From Hyphodiscus hymeniophilus (Eukaryota > Ascomycota > Leotiomycetes > Helotiales > Hyphodiscaceae), in contig VNKQ01000010.1 in assembly GCA_016508695.1 (NCBI GenBank), forward strand, positions 744,001 to 808,000: a stretch of DNA of 64,000 bases, written 5' to 3'. The notes below the pieces were generated by a model. It saw only the letters and a program-made list of their open reading frames with translations. It was not told the DNA's origin and made no database searches. Position 1 is the stretch's first letter. Every line of letters starts with the position of its first letter. The translations under genes and the position numbers were made by a program. Positions 41,227 through 53,676 of this stretch are shown one piece after another.

Positions 41227-43309
41227 TACCTACTAGTTGATACAATGAAGCGTTTTGACATTGAACTATCCAAACACAAGTCACTGACCACTGTCAGTGT
41301 AATTCAAACTCCTTCAGTTTAGCATATCGTTGGCCTCGGAGCCAATCTCAGGGACTTGGCGACGCAGTCTTTGTGTGGGGAAACCACTTCATTTTTATGA
41401 CAGACAGTCTAAGCAATTCGACTGCCTTAGGATTTCCCCTGCTCCTTCAAGTCTGTCCTGTAGCCCATTATGCTCAGTCTGAACGGTGGTCGTGAAGCGC
41501 GAATAGCTAAATGGTGTCAGATCACCTCAACGTTACTTGATCAACGCTGATCTGTACTCACAATCGACTGTTCGAGCAACATAGGTTCAACAGAACACTT
41601 TCAACCATTCATGTTGGAAGCCTCATCTACGTTGTGAGTCGCAAGGAAACTGGTCAAAGGCCTCCTGATTCTTACTGTTGCCTCGCGGTGGTGGTAACGG
41701 ACGATGCAGAGCGCTGGCTGGTAAGCTGCCATTTTCGAAGTATTGACCTGCGAGTGGTAGGTCGCTCAATGGCTGGTTCGCGTTCCATGCCTCTACTGTC
41801 AATCTCGTCGTTCCTGGGTTCGCAGCGAGACGATTGATTTCAAAGCCTTCGGGCTTTGGCCTCCACAAGCATATGGGCAGACTTGCGCAGTTTAGAGAAC
41901 TTACGCACCTACCTCACTTTAAGATCACCTCTACAGACCTCATCAAGTCTTTTGCCGGTCCGATTTCAGTGTTTGAAGTTTGTGCCGAATCCTTGAGTTT
42001 GGCCTCACCCAGGAGCAACACATCACAGGCTTCATAGCCATTATGATCTTAGCTCGGCTTTTTGGACGCGGAATCCCATGACTTGCAAAATGGGATTTGG
42101 AGTAGTTTGGCAGAAAGATCAGATACAGACAATCAACGATTGACTTTGATATGGGGATTGGAAGGTCGCATTTGCCATCATGGAAAATGAACAGCAGCCT
42201 AGTATCGACTCTGTTCATTACTCGATTCAACTGGTGCCTGTTCTCTCGCTTTGATCTACTCTACTACTGTCTCGCTGGTTGCTCTGATGCTCTCCTGATT
42301 CATGCTTGTTTATCTCGTATGGAATCAAAGGAGTTTGTAACATGACATTTTGAGGCCTTTAGATCTTTTAGTATGGCGAAGATACGAACAACAAGTAATC
42401 CCTACGAATCAAGAGCCGTTGATTGCCTGCTCCTCACTAGTTGCTAGTGAGATCAAATACAACAGATGTATCACGATCCTCGTTTCCTTCCACTCCTTAT
42501 TTCCACTGCTCTCACAGTCCTTCAAAACTCTTGAGCCCAAAATCCAGTAAATTAAATCTTCTTCTGCGTGTCTCCGTAACTTTGATAACGTTCGTTCCGA
42601 TATTTACAATGCCTTCATTTCTTACCAGATCGTTTGCCCATGAATGAGCAGTACCTCTCCAGCCATCTCGATTTTCCTCTTGTGCAACATCAACCAACAA
42701 TTCCACAAAGGCGAAGATAGAGGTCACTGAGTCATATATTGGATAAACCAGGTGCCACTTGACTAACGTCAGACTCGTTAAAGGACGAAGAGGAGGAACC
42801 CAGGCCGAGATAAAAGACACGACTGCTTCCGTGGCCAAAGGCTGGCAAATAAAGCTGAACAGTGGAGCGAGAGGTCAATTATGAAGAAAAATGAAAGTGA
42901 TTGAAGTATGAGAACAATTGCAGAACATCTCGTAGCGACCTATACTACAGGACCATTCACATATGGTGTTGATGAATGCGAGATATACAAGTGTCACTGA
43001 CGAGGAACCCCAGGCGGAGAACCTTTGGAGTCAGTCCTGGTCAAGCATGGCATTGTAGTCCTTTGATCCCAGCTCTTATCGACTCTGAAAGTATTGCTGA
43101 CTATCTTGATTAGAGAGCAGTCGGCTTGAACGAGGAGGGCCATGCATAACGATCCTTATTGCTTAGATATGTGGTACAGAGGGACCACTGGATATGAAGA
43201 CCAACCAGTAATTACGATATTCCTCGTACCGCATCATAATTTAGGCCGCATGGTTGACATGATGTTAAAAGAGGAACCCTTCAACGTCTTTCAGAGGGAG
43301 TTCCATACA
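41227..43309. other. long intergenic region
   Basis: About 2.1 kb without a convincing gene. The minus-strand ORF 42512-42838 is protein-like in places (KWHLVYPIYDSVTSIFAFVE) but has no ATG and no extension, so it may be a decayed exon or chance. Confidence 0.45.
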
Positions 43310-43646
43310 TTAAACTCCAAGTGAGAGTGTCCAGGGGCTGTGAGAATGCAAGACATGAGACTTGCTAGGGTATGCGCTGAAAGTAACTCGGGATTCTGGA
43401 CTATCATCCACAGTCAAGTCATGGACGTAGTAGGCAGCATTAACATGGATAAAAGGTAGACAGTGCTCCAATTGAATGGAAAGCTGACTCCAGGTACTGA
43501 TGGGTTTTCTCAACCGAAATCAAGAAAAGCTTTGAGTGAGATACACTTCTCGAGGTCTCAAGATACCTTGGTTCCAATAAGTCGAAAGCCGCCTTCATGT
43601 TGAATATTTCCGAAGATATGACAAGGCCTTCCGTGGCCTCTTTCAT
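43310..43646 (-). CDS. possible small spliced gene, weakly supported
   Basis: Two exons can be joined, 43646-43567 and 43496-43310, with a GT-AG intron of 70 nt, to give an 88-aa protein starting MKEATEGLVISSEIF and containing HCLPFIHVNAAYYVHDL. The intron lacks a strong branch site and I know no homologue. It may be chance. Confidence 0.2.
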
Positions 43647-43821
43647 TGTGGGTAGCGAGTTGGATTTCCTCACTACTCGAGTACTCAGTTGGTATTACTC
43701 GAGTAAGTCTCTACGGGCGACGGCAAAACTGGTAGCGCAGAACTCGTGATTGTTTGCTTTGTATCAATTTCAACGAAACGCAATCCACGGAATTTATGTT
43801 GGTTTTGAAAATCCTCAGTCA

Positions 43822-45631
43822 ATGCTTCTAAATGCTTCATGGAAGGCTAGACTATACCGACAGCAGAGTTTCTTTCGCACTCTGGGGATCAACCATTCAA
43901 GGAAATTTTCAGTCCTGAGATACTTCGCGTCTTGCTCCAGGCATAACCTGCAATCACTTCCACGCAAACCCCTGCAAAAGAACTACTTCAGTTCGAAGCA
44001 GCGCTACTTTTTAGAGGATGATACTATATATGCTCTTTCTACCGCCACTGGGAGGGCGGGCATAGCCATTGTTCGAATATCTGGCCCATCTTGTCTCGCC
44101 GTAAGCTCCCCCGTCTGCCAAAAACAGATCTTTCTAATAGATATAGATCTACAATGGTCTATGTCCCTCGAAGCCAGCTCCAAAACCTCGATATGCATCA
44201 CTTCGAACTCTATACGACCCAACTTCATCCACCAACATCCTCGATTCTGACGCTTTAGTTCTCTATTTCCCTGGTCCCAAGACAGTCACAGGTGAAGATG
44301 TCTTGGAGTTCCACATACATGGTGGATCTGCGACTGTGAAGGCAATCTTATCTGCCATTCCCAAATGCCATTCAAAGTTGCCAATTCGATATGCTGAGCC
44401 AGGCGAGTTCACGCGCCGAGCATTTCAGAACGACAGACTCGACTTGTCGCAAGTGGAGGCATTGAGTGATGCGTTGTCAGCAGAGACTGAACAACAACGT
44501 CGAGCGGCTGTCAGAGGAAACTCTGGGAAACTAGGTCGAACATATGAGGGTTGGCGACAGCAGCTGCTCTATGCGCGTGGGGAGTTGGAGGCTCTGATTG
44601 ACTTTTCTGAGGATCAACATTTCGACGAATCACCGGCTGAATTGATGTCGAGTGTAACGGCGCAGGTCCAGATCATGCTGGAATCGATCGGAGTTCATGA
44701 ACAAGCAAGCCACCGGGGAGAGTTGTTGAAGAGGGGTATTCGGATCTCTTTACTTGGACCTCCGAATGCTGGGAAGAGTTCGTTGCTGAATCAGATCGTC
44801 GGGAGAGAAGCCTCGATCGTCAGTCAAGAAGCTGGGACGACGCGGGATATCGTTGAAGTCAGTCTCGATATCAGAGGATATTTGTGCACATTCGCAGATA
44901 CAGCCGGATTGAGGACGAAGTCAGACGAGAGATTAGGGTCGGCTTCTGTGATTGGAGACATCGAACAGGAGGGGATCAAACGAGCAAAGGCAAAAGCGAG
45001 CGAGTCTGATGTGATCATTGCTCTCGCATCTATCGAACCAACAAGCGTTCCCGGAGAGTGGCTTGTTCGCTACGATGAGGAGACATTGTTAATTGCTGCC
45101 AAGGCTCAACAGGCACTACTGGTCATCAACAAATGCGACTCTGTTCCAGATGAAGTCCTTTCTCGCTTGTTAATAGACTTCAAAGCTTCAACGACGTTTG
45201 CAATTCCTCCCATTGCCATATCATGCAAACAAGCCCAAAGGAAGACAAACGCTTCGAGTTCTGGTAACATCAATCTCTTCATGGATCATCTGGTCAAAGT
45301 CTTCGAGGCAATGACAGAGCTTCCTCCTGATCTCGAAGATCTTCTCGGAGTTACCGAGCGTCAACGACAGCTTCTTTCTGCTTGCTCCCAGCACCTCAAT
45401 GACTTCGTTTCGGAAGCTCAATCGTCAGATTCTGGCATGGAGAGTGACATCGTACTCGCTGCCGAACATCTACGGACTGCGGGGAACTGCTTAGCACGGA
45501 TAACTGGCCGAGGTGGGGCTGGTGATGTGGAGGAAGTCTTAGGAGTCGTCTTCGAAAAGTAAGTTTTCCCTTGAGGTTGATCTAACCTTTTCACAGCTAA
45601 TGCTCATCACAGATTCTGTGTTGGAAAATAA
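43822..45631 (+). CDS. MSS1: mitochondrial tRNA-modification GTPase (MnmE/TrmE, Mss1)
   Basis: With Mto1/GidA, makes the 5-carboxymethylaminomethyl modification of the wobble uridine in mitochondrial tRNAs. Three exons: 43822-44100, 44147-45558, 45613-45631; 569 aa. Start at ATG 43822 (MLLNASWKARLYRQQSFFR) gives an Arg-rich, Asp/Glu-poor mitochondrial targeting sequence. The formyl-THF-binding N-domain begins DDTIYALSTATGRAGIAIVRISGP and continues through FPGPKTVTGEDVLEFHIHGG and GEFTRRAFQNDRLDLSQVEALSD. The G domain has GPPNAGKSSL (P-loop), AGTTRDIVE (switch I), DTAGLR (G3) and NKCD (G4). The last 19-nt exon supplies FCVGK and stop, the catalytic Cys motif of the family; without it the protein would lose the conserved cysteine. 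Confidence 0.96.
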
Positions 45632-46329
45632 AGACCAAAGAGTGGAACTATTGGATTAAGTAATGACTCCAAATATTCTTCCATAACGAGCGTTAAAAAC
45701 AGACGTCCCAGAACTAATGAAATCTTTTCACTCCAATGCAATGCCGCTCTATCCCAATGTGTGTTTTCCCATCCATGCAACTCTCGTCCCCTCCCGGTTT
45801 CATCCACTGATGCAGGAAGTCAAGAACGCCGTCGCAATGCAAGTTAATTAATGCTTCAAACCCCCCGATGCTAACAAAAGAAAACCCCCTCCCCAATGCA
45901 TATCCGTGTTCATCCAATGCTGCTGCTCCTGCAATGCGTCTAGTCTAGTCTATGCTGTAATGCAAATCTGATGCATCACCTCTGGGAAACGCCGAAAAAT
46001 GCTCGTTGCTCGCTCGCTCAAATCAAATCCCCTGCCCCAACATCCAGGTCGTGGCCACCAACCAAGATGTATGGGTTGGAGGAGACTCGGAATCGAACTC
46101 GAACAAAACAGAACAGAACAGAATAGAAAAGAACACTCTCTAGAAAAATTGCTGTCGGTCGTGAGACCCATGCGTCTTGATGTCGAATCGTACTCGTAAC
46201 TGGTCGTCTAGTCCATTACAGCTCCGTACACGCGGTTGATACGCCTCTTCACCAAGCCATCAACCTCTCTCGCCTCTCGCATCCCACTAAGCTGGTTTCT
46301 ACGGATGGAGAGGCCCGGCGGACAGACGT
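45632..46329. other. intergenic, no gene seen
   Basis: 698 bp between convergent genes. Has an AACAG-rich imperfect repeat near 46103-46136. No gene recognised. Confidence 0.45.
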
Positions 46330-46524
46330 TTAGTTGTATCCTCCACGTCCATCCTCCTCATCGTCGTCGTCGTCCCCACGATTGTAGCCTCCGCGACCGA
46401 AGTTCAGGGGCGCGCTCATGGAGAAGGAATCCTCGTCCTCATCCTTTGCTGGGCCGTTGTAGCCGCCGCGCCCGAAGAGAGTGGGAGCTTGGGTGGTGAA
46501 AGAGCTTGTGGTTGAGAAGGACAT
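46330..46524 (-). CDS. 64-residue acidic GRGGYN-repeat protein
   Basis: Single small exon from ATG 46524 (MSFSTTSSFTTQAPTLFGRGG) to a stop that directly follows the last repeat. The hexapeptide GRGGYN occurs three times, separated by acidic stretches (AKDEDEDS and DDDDDEEDGR), with the last one being the C-terminus; a repeated xLFGRGGYN/LNFGRGGYN frame precedes the first two. The pattern recalls the fungal GRGGAGN repeats of DUF3602 proteins, but Tyr replaces the Ala-Gly. No signal peptide. A purine-rich AT-rich leader and a longer in-frame reading (46629) exist upstream. Function unknown. Confidence 0.68.
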   Translation of the reverse strand: MSFSTTSSFTTQAPTLFGRGGYNGPAKDEDEDSFSMSAPLNFGRGGYNRGDDDDDEEDGRGGYN

Positions 46525-49500
46525 TTTGGGTGTTTGTTGTTTGGTGGTGAAGAAGATATAAAATCTTGAAAAGGTGGATGAAGTGAAGATTGGTGAGTGA
46601 GTGAGTGTTGGTTGAAGAGAAGTTGGCATTAAAAAATAAAGATGTAGAAGCTGATTGAAGATGATGCTGTTGATGTCGAATGGATGAGTGGGATAACTGA
46701 GGTTGAGTGTCCTCTATATACCATTGACTTCTGCCACTCATCCAAGCCACCCCACGCCGTGATGCATCCCCGAGTTGTACCTACCAACCGCAACAGTCAT
46801 CAAGTATGTCACATAATCAGCATCAACAACACCAAGAGTTAGCACCGCTGGGGGTTTGGGGGCTGCCTGGGGGGTTTAATCGTCTCTGCAGTCATTCTCA
46901 GGTTTGGTCACTAACCAACCCATTGGTTACCATTGCATTCCCATTGTATTGCACGAAGCACATCAGTCTGCATGGCTGAGGTAAAAAGGGGCCTCCCCTG
47001 TCCTTTCTTGGCCCGGCAGGCAAGCAGACAGACGCTTCCCAAGAACTGAGCCTCGTACCACCTCGGCGGTCTGCTTTGTACCTGCATGGAATACCACCGA
47101 AAACTCGCCTCCTGTCCAGTAGGTCCCGAGGGGTTCGGACCCAACGATCGTTCGAAGTGCAGCGGTGCCTGCGCCTGCAGATTCCCACCACGAAGGGGTT
47201 GTTCTACTTGTTCTAGCGCGCTTCCACACAGGCTTGGCTTTCAGCCCTATCGCTGACAAAAAGTCCCTGTGGTGTGGTACGACCGGGGGTGGTTGTGTGG
47301 CCCTAAACTACGCCAGCCACGATAATAATAGGTAGCGCGGGCGTACGATCTACGAATCGGGGATGTAGGTGCGGTTCGAATGTAAGCTGACATAGCACCA
47401 AGAAACATAGCAGAACTTTTGGCCTGATCATCTGCGAACCCTTAGGCAAAATCTCGGGAATCCGAGTGTCGGTCGGGCCACATTTGACTCCATCTGCTGC
47501 AACATTATTTATGTTTGAGGAAGGTGTGACAACATACCAGTACCGAAGGGTATCTTAGATTGGAGTGCGTCACCCGGCGTGGATGGTGGGCAGATGACTC
47601 TTCACCCCCATTTCATGCGATGTCATTGAATGGTCCTTTTACTTCTTTATTGGGAAGTGAAAAAGGCCAATTTCGAGTACCATTTCGGGCAGATTAAACG
47701 AGCCTCCGAGTATGCGTTGCCATGCATACCCGTCAAAGGTAATTGTCCCGGCGCCCGAGAACTAACAATTGATATTGCTCGACCTCTCTGACATTGACAT
47801 GTTACCCTTAATGCCGTGCATGGATCTCGGACTAGAATATGGTATCCATCGGACTGCTCCACAACCCGTCCAAACCTGAACTCCACTTTGTTCAGCCAGC
47901 CTCGTGCCAACATTGAGATGGAGATAAATCTTGGATGAGAAGGACCATCCTCCACTCATTTGATGCCGAAACGGCGGATTCATTCTCCGGCTGTAGGGCT
48001 GCAGCATCAGGCCAACAGTAACACAAACCCCGCCAAGAACCAGCCAGCCTCGTCGAGTCCAGAGCCTTATGGCCCGACCATTTGGCACACAGGCTTTCCT
48101 GCTGTATGAAAATGCTGCGGCCTTGTCCGAGCCTTGTGAAGTTTCTGCACTTTCGGGCCAATCAGCGGAATAATTGTAAGTAAGGGTGGTACAAGTAAGA
48201 GTTTACACTACCAGAGCCTTGCTCATGCGCGATTGCCGACAAGCACCTCGGCAGGCTGATATCAAGAGCTGTGATACGTAAAGAATAGGATATCTAAGCG
48301 CTACGGCTTTAGCCTAGCGGCGCCGGGACCAGTAATATTTTACAGTTGCTGCCAGACCAAAAATAGATTTGGAGATCTGGAGAGGCAAGCCGCCCTCAAA
48401 GTTGCTGCCTTGTGATTCGGTCAGCCACCGTTGAACTGAATTTGAGAATTGGGATGGATATTTCGTCCGAACGGTTGATGGGGCATAGGAGTCAATCATT
48501 CTAGGGTTCTAGCAAAATCTGGTGCGATAGAGCAAGGGGAATGCACGTACGCAGTGGTTTCTGGATTTGGAAGGTCGGATCAAGAGAAGTGACTCCGCCC
48601 TCAAAACCTCTCATTTGTTCTTGGCAGACGGAGCTCCTGGTGAAGTGGTGATGGACTGCACAACAAGTGCGAGACAATGTCTGTCTGACGGGTATCATTG
48701 GAGAAGGCAACGAGGGTGTTGGCTATGCAAGGCTACGAGCAGGATGGAGGTACATAAAGTTGCCGTTTTCGGTACGAGGTGTGTGGCACGATTGGCCGAG
48801 GAGAATGGGGCAGGGCAAGAAAGTTTGACTGCAGATGCACATTAGATGGGACGGGAAATCCCAGTTCTCCGATTTGAGTTTGCGGATCTGTTGTTGATGT
48901 TGTTGGAGGGAGGGCAGAAATGCAATTTGATGAAAAATATTGTGGATTTAAGACATTTGATAGCTATGAGGTGATACTTGCGAGGAGAGAAAGCCACGAG
49001 GATGCAATGAAATGAAAGGCCGCGCCACTGAAATGTGCTGTTGACGTTGGTTGCTTTGGGGTCAAAGGCGACGACTTGGATAGTGGTGAAATAGAATTCT
49101 TCTACGGGCCTTCTAGTGTTCTTCCTATCTCCACCGGCATGTGCTGGCAGGGGCCAGGGTCGCATTCAAAGGAGCTGGGGGCCATATGAGACCCTGGAAG
49201 GCTGGAAAGAGTTTACGACTTCTAGTTCATGTCTTCTACCGGGTCTTGCCACGTCTTGTGGTTGAATAGGAGGAGGAAGCGCGATGACCCTGCTTAAAAG
49301 CCTTTTACTGCTTACTGAGAACTATCGAACCCAGGTGGAAAGAAACGAGAGCCAAGCTTCTGCGGAGATTACTAAATTCGAACTGGTGCCATATCTTGTC
49401 TTGTCGTTAAAGGAAGGTTTGCAGGCGAAGAGTTACAGAAATCTCACGCTTACTCACATGCTTGAAGCTCCCTTTCAAGTGCCAGGTACCTTCATAGTTA

Positions 49501-51651
49501 CCAGAGACAAGGTGGATAGCAATCCCAAAGCAGGATAGTGCTGTGCAGCCTTCCGGGGAGTAGTCGTCTATATTGTCTCGAGTTGGATTCGGTGCTCTTG
49601 GCCGAGTCGTGGACTCTCATTTTGCAGTAATTCTTTGGAATGGCGGAAATTTGTCACATTGCATGATCTAGGTGGAGGAAAGCGAGGTTACCTACCGAGT
49701 GATGTTCAACTGGAGTCGATGGGGGTGGCAGGCGGGAGGCCTCGTCATGATGATGTGCGTGAGGGGTACCGAGATTTTGGAATGTATCTGTAAGTCTCCT
49801 GTAAGGAGCCATGCAGGCTCGAAGGATTTGAAATATTTGGTAGGTGGGGGAGGCTGGAGCCTTGTCTCTAACACGTGTCAGAGAGATGTGCTATCGCAAC
49901 ACAGGGCTTTGTGGATTGGGGCCAAATCAGTCAGCAACATTGAGGCTATTAGCTAGGATCGTGCGGATCGTAGGAATCGTGCGGTTGGACAGAAGGACGT
50001 GTGCTGCGAGTCTGGGATGGGAACCACTGGGCAAAGGACGGGGGAAAGATGCGACTGTTCACCTGCAATCATTCCCATTTCAGACGCTCAAAAGAGTATG
50101 AGTTCCGTTGGAGAAAGGCTGTATTTACGGAAGTGATATCCCATCACTTGGACAGCCGCTGTAATCAATCTAGTTGATGATGATGCCCTATGAAAGTAGT
50201 CCAAGGAAGATAATATCCTCGGGAGCACCGGCTACTTTCTGTTATTCGGGATGCCAAGTCAAGCTAAAGTTCCTCTGATTTCTCCTTTGCAATCCAGCCA
50301 CATGACTCTGCATCACCAAGTACGATGATCGCCTCGCTCTCAAAGGATATGATAAACAGTTGGGAATTTGACCTAGCCTGGTCTATCCAGCTGCGGCCAG
50401 AAAAGTTCTACCACAGGTGAGGATTCCGGATATTAGTCCGACACTTCAAGCCATATCTCCCACACAAGAACTTTAGCAGACTTGAGTTCTCGATGAAGTC
50501 TCAAGATCCCGACCATACCGCCATCTGTATCCTTTCCAAGCGTTGCCAACATAGTACGCCAGCTCCTGAAGCTTTTGTCGCTTTCTAGCGCTTCTTGTAG
50601 GTCAAGTCGAGCGTCGAGCCACTGCAAGTAGGCTGCTTCTCTTGATCGCCTTATAAGTTTCATTCCGAGAAAATTTTGAATCGGAGGAAGTGGTCTTTTC
50701 TTGAAGCTTGCACAGCTTTGAATGAGAGTTTCTCAGCTCATACCTGCCGCAGAGACGCTCCTCAATGAAGAAGAACTCTATGCGCTGCTCTGAAATGCTC
50801 GTTGTTCGAAGAGAGCATCCGTCATAAGACGATCCAAAGCGTGTCGACCATCCTCCCCACAACAACCTTGAGACCTGTGCTGGTAAGCCATCGTGGAATC
50901 CAAGTGTCCAAATCCGAACTTGGCAATATATCAATGATCCCACATGCTGGCCGTCGCCCTTGGAACCTGACAAGCGTCCGTTCCCGAGTGTATGGCTCTT
51001 GGGTTTGCCAGATTGCCGATTGGAGTACCGTGTCCTCGGGTGTTGGCTAATGGGTAAGACAGAGTTCTGAAGAGACGTCAGGATTTAAATCTTCGTATTG
51101 AAGAGGTGGTGATCGATTCAGCGAGTTGTTTTCTTCTACTTCGAGCATAGGCATAGCAAAGCAAAGAGGCAAACATGGAGCGCAAGCAAAGGAGGCCGAA
51201 AACATGCTATCCCATTTCGGGCAAGCAAACCTAGGCTTGGCGCGGCGTACACTTGTGAGGCAACCGCTCCTTCGGAATTTGCAAGTGGGTTGGGGTAAGA
51301 GCAACGATCAACGACCAACTCCATGGTACTCTAAGACACCATCTTTCCGAATGCCTTCATTTATCCTTCTACAGGATTGCATCAGAATAGATTTCTGGTA
51401 ACCTACGCCGGAAAAATCAGAGCTCGTTCAGCAATTATTATTTTATGATGTTCTCCAGATGTGCTTCTCCGTGCTGTCCTGTACGAGTACGACCTAAGAA
51501 ACGCCGCCAACCAGCCTGCGACGGACTTAGCGGGCGATGACCTCCTTGAGTCTACACCCTGCGTGCTTCTCTAGCCTAACGTTGAAGATTTGACGTCAGG
51601 CACCTCGCGAAAGAAACAGAATAAAGGAACATAATACCTCACTATCACACG
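46525..51651. other. 5.1-kb gene-poor stretch
   Basis: No ORF here has a recognisable family. Readings that look partly protein-like are 50433-50663 minus and the overlapping 47647-48088 minus frames; neither can be extended into a gene. The composition is not especially AT-rich and no transposon end or terminal repeat was spotted. Short direct repeats of GGATCGTGCGG type occur near 49960. Confidence 0.5.
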
Positions 51652-52930
51652 ATGGATGGAGCATCACCTCCAGCCCATCACCCAGGTCATGACTCTTCCA
51701 TATCCTTATCAAATCCCACCACTGCCGAGGATTCTGCCCCACCACCGGCAGCTGCAGTCCAGAGTGGCGGTAACGACGACGACGACGAAGAGGACATGGT
51801 TTTCGACGACAACGATTCTGCATTTGGGGGTTCGCTGATCGGATACGATACCGAGACTATTGCCAGTTACGTGACAGATTATCGCTACGAGAATGGAAGA
51901 CGCTACCATGCTGCTCTGTCCAGCTCCGAATACTGGGTAATAGTTCCTCGCCGTCGCTACCAGCAAGGCCTGACGTATGAAGGGACCAAATGATGAACTT
52001 GCAAATGACCAACAAAACCTCGCCCATCATATGTATTTTATAACCTTGGAAGGTAAACTTCACCTGGCGCCTATTGTTAACCCACAAGATATACTCGATG
52101 TCGGTACAGGAAATGGTATCTGGGCTGTGTAAGTCTAAACTTCGTCGAATTACCTGCTCTATCACTAACACGTTAAAGCCACATAGCAGACGAATACCCT
52201 TCCGCCCAAGTACTCGGCAACGATATTTCCCCCATACAACCTAGATTCGTCCCACCGAACTGTAAATTCGAAATTGACGACTTGAATTCTACATGGATGC
52301 ACTGCGAAAACCACTTCGACTTCATACACATCCGTGAGCTGTTTGGCTGCATTGTGGACTGGGATGACTTCTTTACGCAAGCCTTTAAGCATACCAAACC
52401 TGGAGGATACGTCGAGATCATAGAGCACAGCGTATCGCCGGAAGCAGATGATGGAACAGTAAATGATCAGGGTTTCTTTACACGATGGGGTAAAACTGTC
52501 GTAGAATTAGGTGAAATGTCCGGGAAGAGCTTCACGATATATAAAGAAAGCAAATCACGGATGGAACACGCAGGATTCGTCGAGGTTGTCGAAAAGAGTT
52601 ACAAATGGCCCATGAATACATGGCCCAGCCCTAATTTACAACCCGACGGAAACGATGGTGGCATGAACTGGAAAAAGCTAAGGGAGCTGGGCCGCTGGAA
52701 TCAATTGAGATTATATTATGGGGTCGAAGGCTTCATGTTGAGATTACTGACCACTGTCAAAGGGGTTTGTCTTCGGTTCTAGGCCAGATATTCATACTGA
52801 CGGTATATAGTGGCCATACGAGAAAGCTCAGGACTACTTGGTGGAGATGCAAGCTGCACTGATGGATTTGAGTGTTCACGCCTATCTGGTGGTGACAGTC
52901 GTGTATGGCCGCAAACCTGGAGGGGCCTAA
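51652..52930 (+). CDS. LaeA-like SAM-dependent methyltransferase
   Basis: Class I methyltransferase of the large fungal family that includes LaeA and its relatives; target unknown. Four exons: 51652-51936, 51983-52128, 52179-52764, 52811-52930 (introns of 46, 50 and 46 nt), 378 aa. An acidic disordered N-terminus of about 60 residues precedes IASYVTDYRYENGRRYHAA, the motif that starts the fold in this family. The SAM-binding motif I is ILDVGTGNGIWAV (Asp near residue 134), followed by IADEYPSAQVLGNDIS, PNCKFEIDDL and FDFIHIRELFG. Then come FTQAFKHTKPGGYVEIIE and the end HAYLVVTVVYGRKPGGA. All introns are in frame with consensus ends. Confidence 0.92.
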
Positions 52931-53676
52931 AAGAAATGATAATGCCGCTGCCGATCAGCTCTTTTCCTCAAATGCTATAGATTAAACGCTTTTTCGCTCC
53001 AACAATTGAGAGGACGGAACAACCATTGGGGTTTGGAATGCGTACTCAGCACGCAATAAATTGCGCATGCTTTACAGATATTCCAGATGGCCATGACTGC
53101 AGGTCTAACGTCCTCAAGAGTACGTGGATAACGTCTTTCTATGTCTCAGCTCCTGTATCCTGAACAAAAGTTTTCAGACAAGAGCACCTTTGCAGCTATT
53201 ACGGATCTGCATCAAGTCTTTTTCACGGGATTCTTCATGGCTAGAATGTATTATAACCTGAAAGCTTCGAGATTCGCCAGGAAAAATGCCGAGAAGCTAG
53301 CTAAACAGAGCATATAACTTTTAGGATGAGATTCGCAATACCGTTGTATGAAGTTGCCATATATATTCCACCAGTTCTGAACGCCTTTATTAGTCAGCAA
53401 TGTCGTAGGATCACCAGGATCGGGTGGACCGCCTATTCTTCGGCAGAAATAGTGCCGCCGTCAAAACACAAGCATTGAGGTTTCGCACCAGGCAAATCCC
53501 CGAGTCTACCCTCGTATTATTGTTATTTCCATCCCATAATTAGCATATACACTCTGTGCTTTGCTGCAGCAGAAGCACCATGATTGATTTGAACGCTATC
53601 CCTCTAAGTATTCAGCGAAGAGAGCAGAGTCAACTGAAGGGAGCTTGATAGCCGAGGTCGGCCTTGGTCTGATGCA
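52931..53676. other. intergenic, no gene seen
   Basis: 746 bp. Likely 3' region of the methyltransferase and promoter of the histidine kinase. A short ATG-initiated frame (53672) just before the kinase start ends after six codons and may act as an upstream ORF. Confidence 0.45.

Noticed and set aside
42512..42838. 108-codon minus-strand ORF with partly protein-like sequence
   Set aside because: Begins with TTG, upstream stop close by, and no exon to join; kept only as a note.
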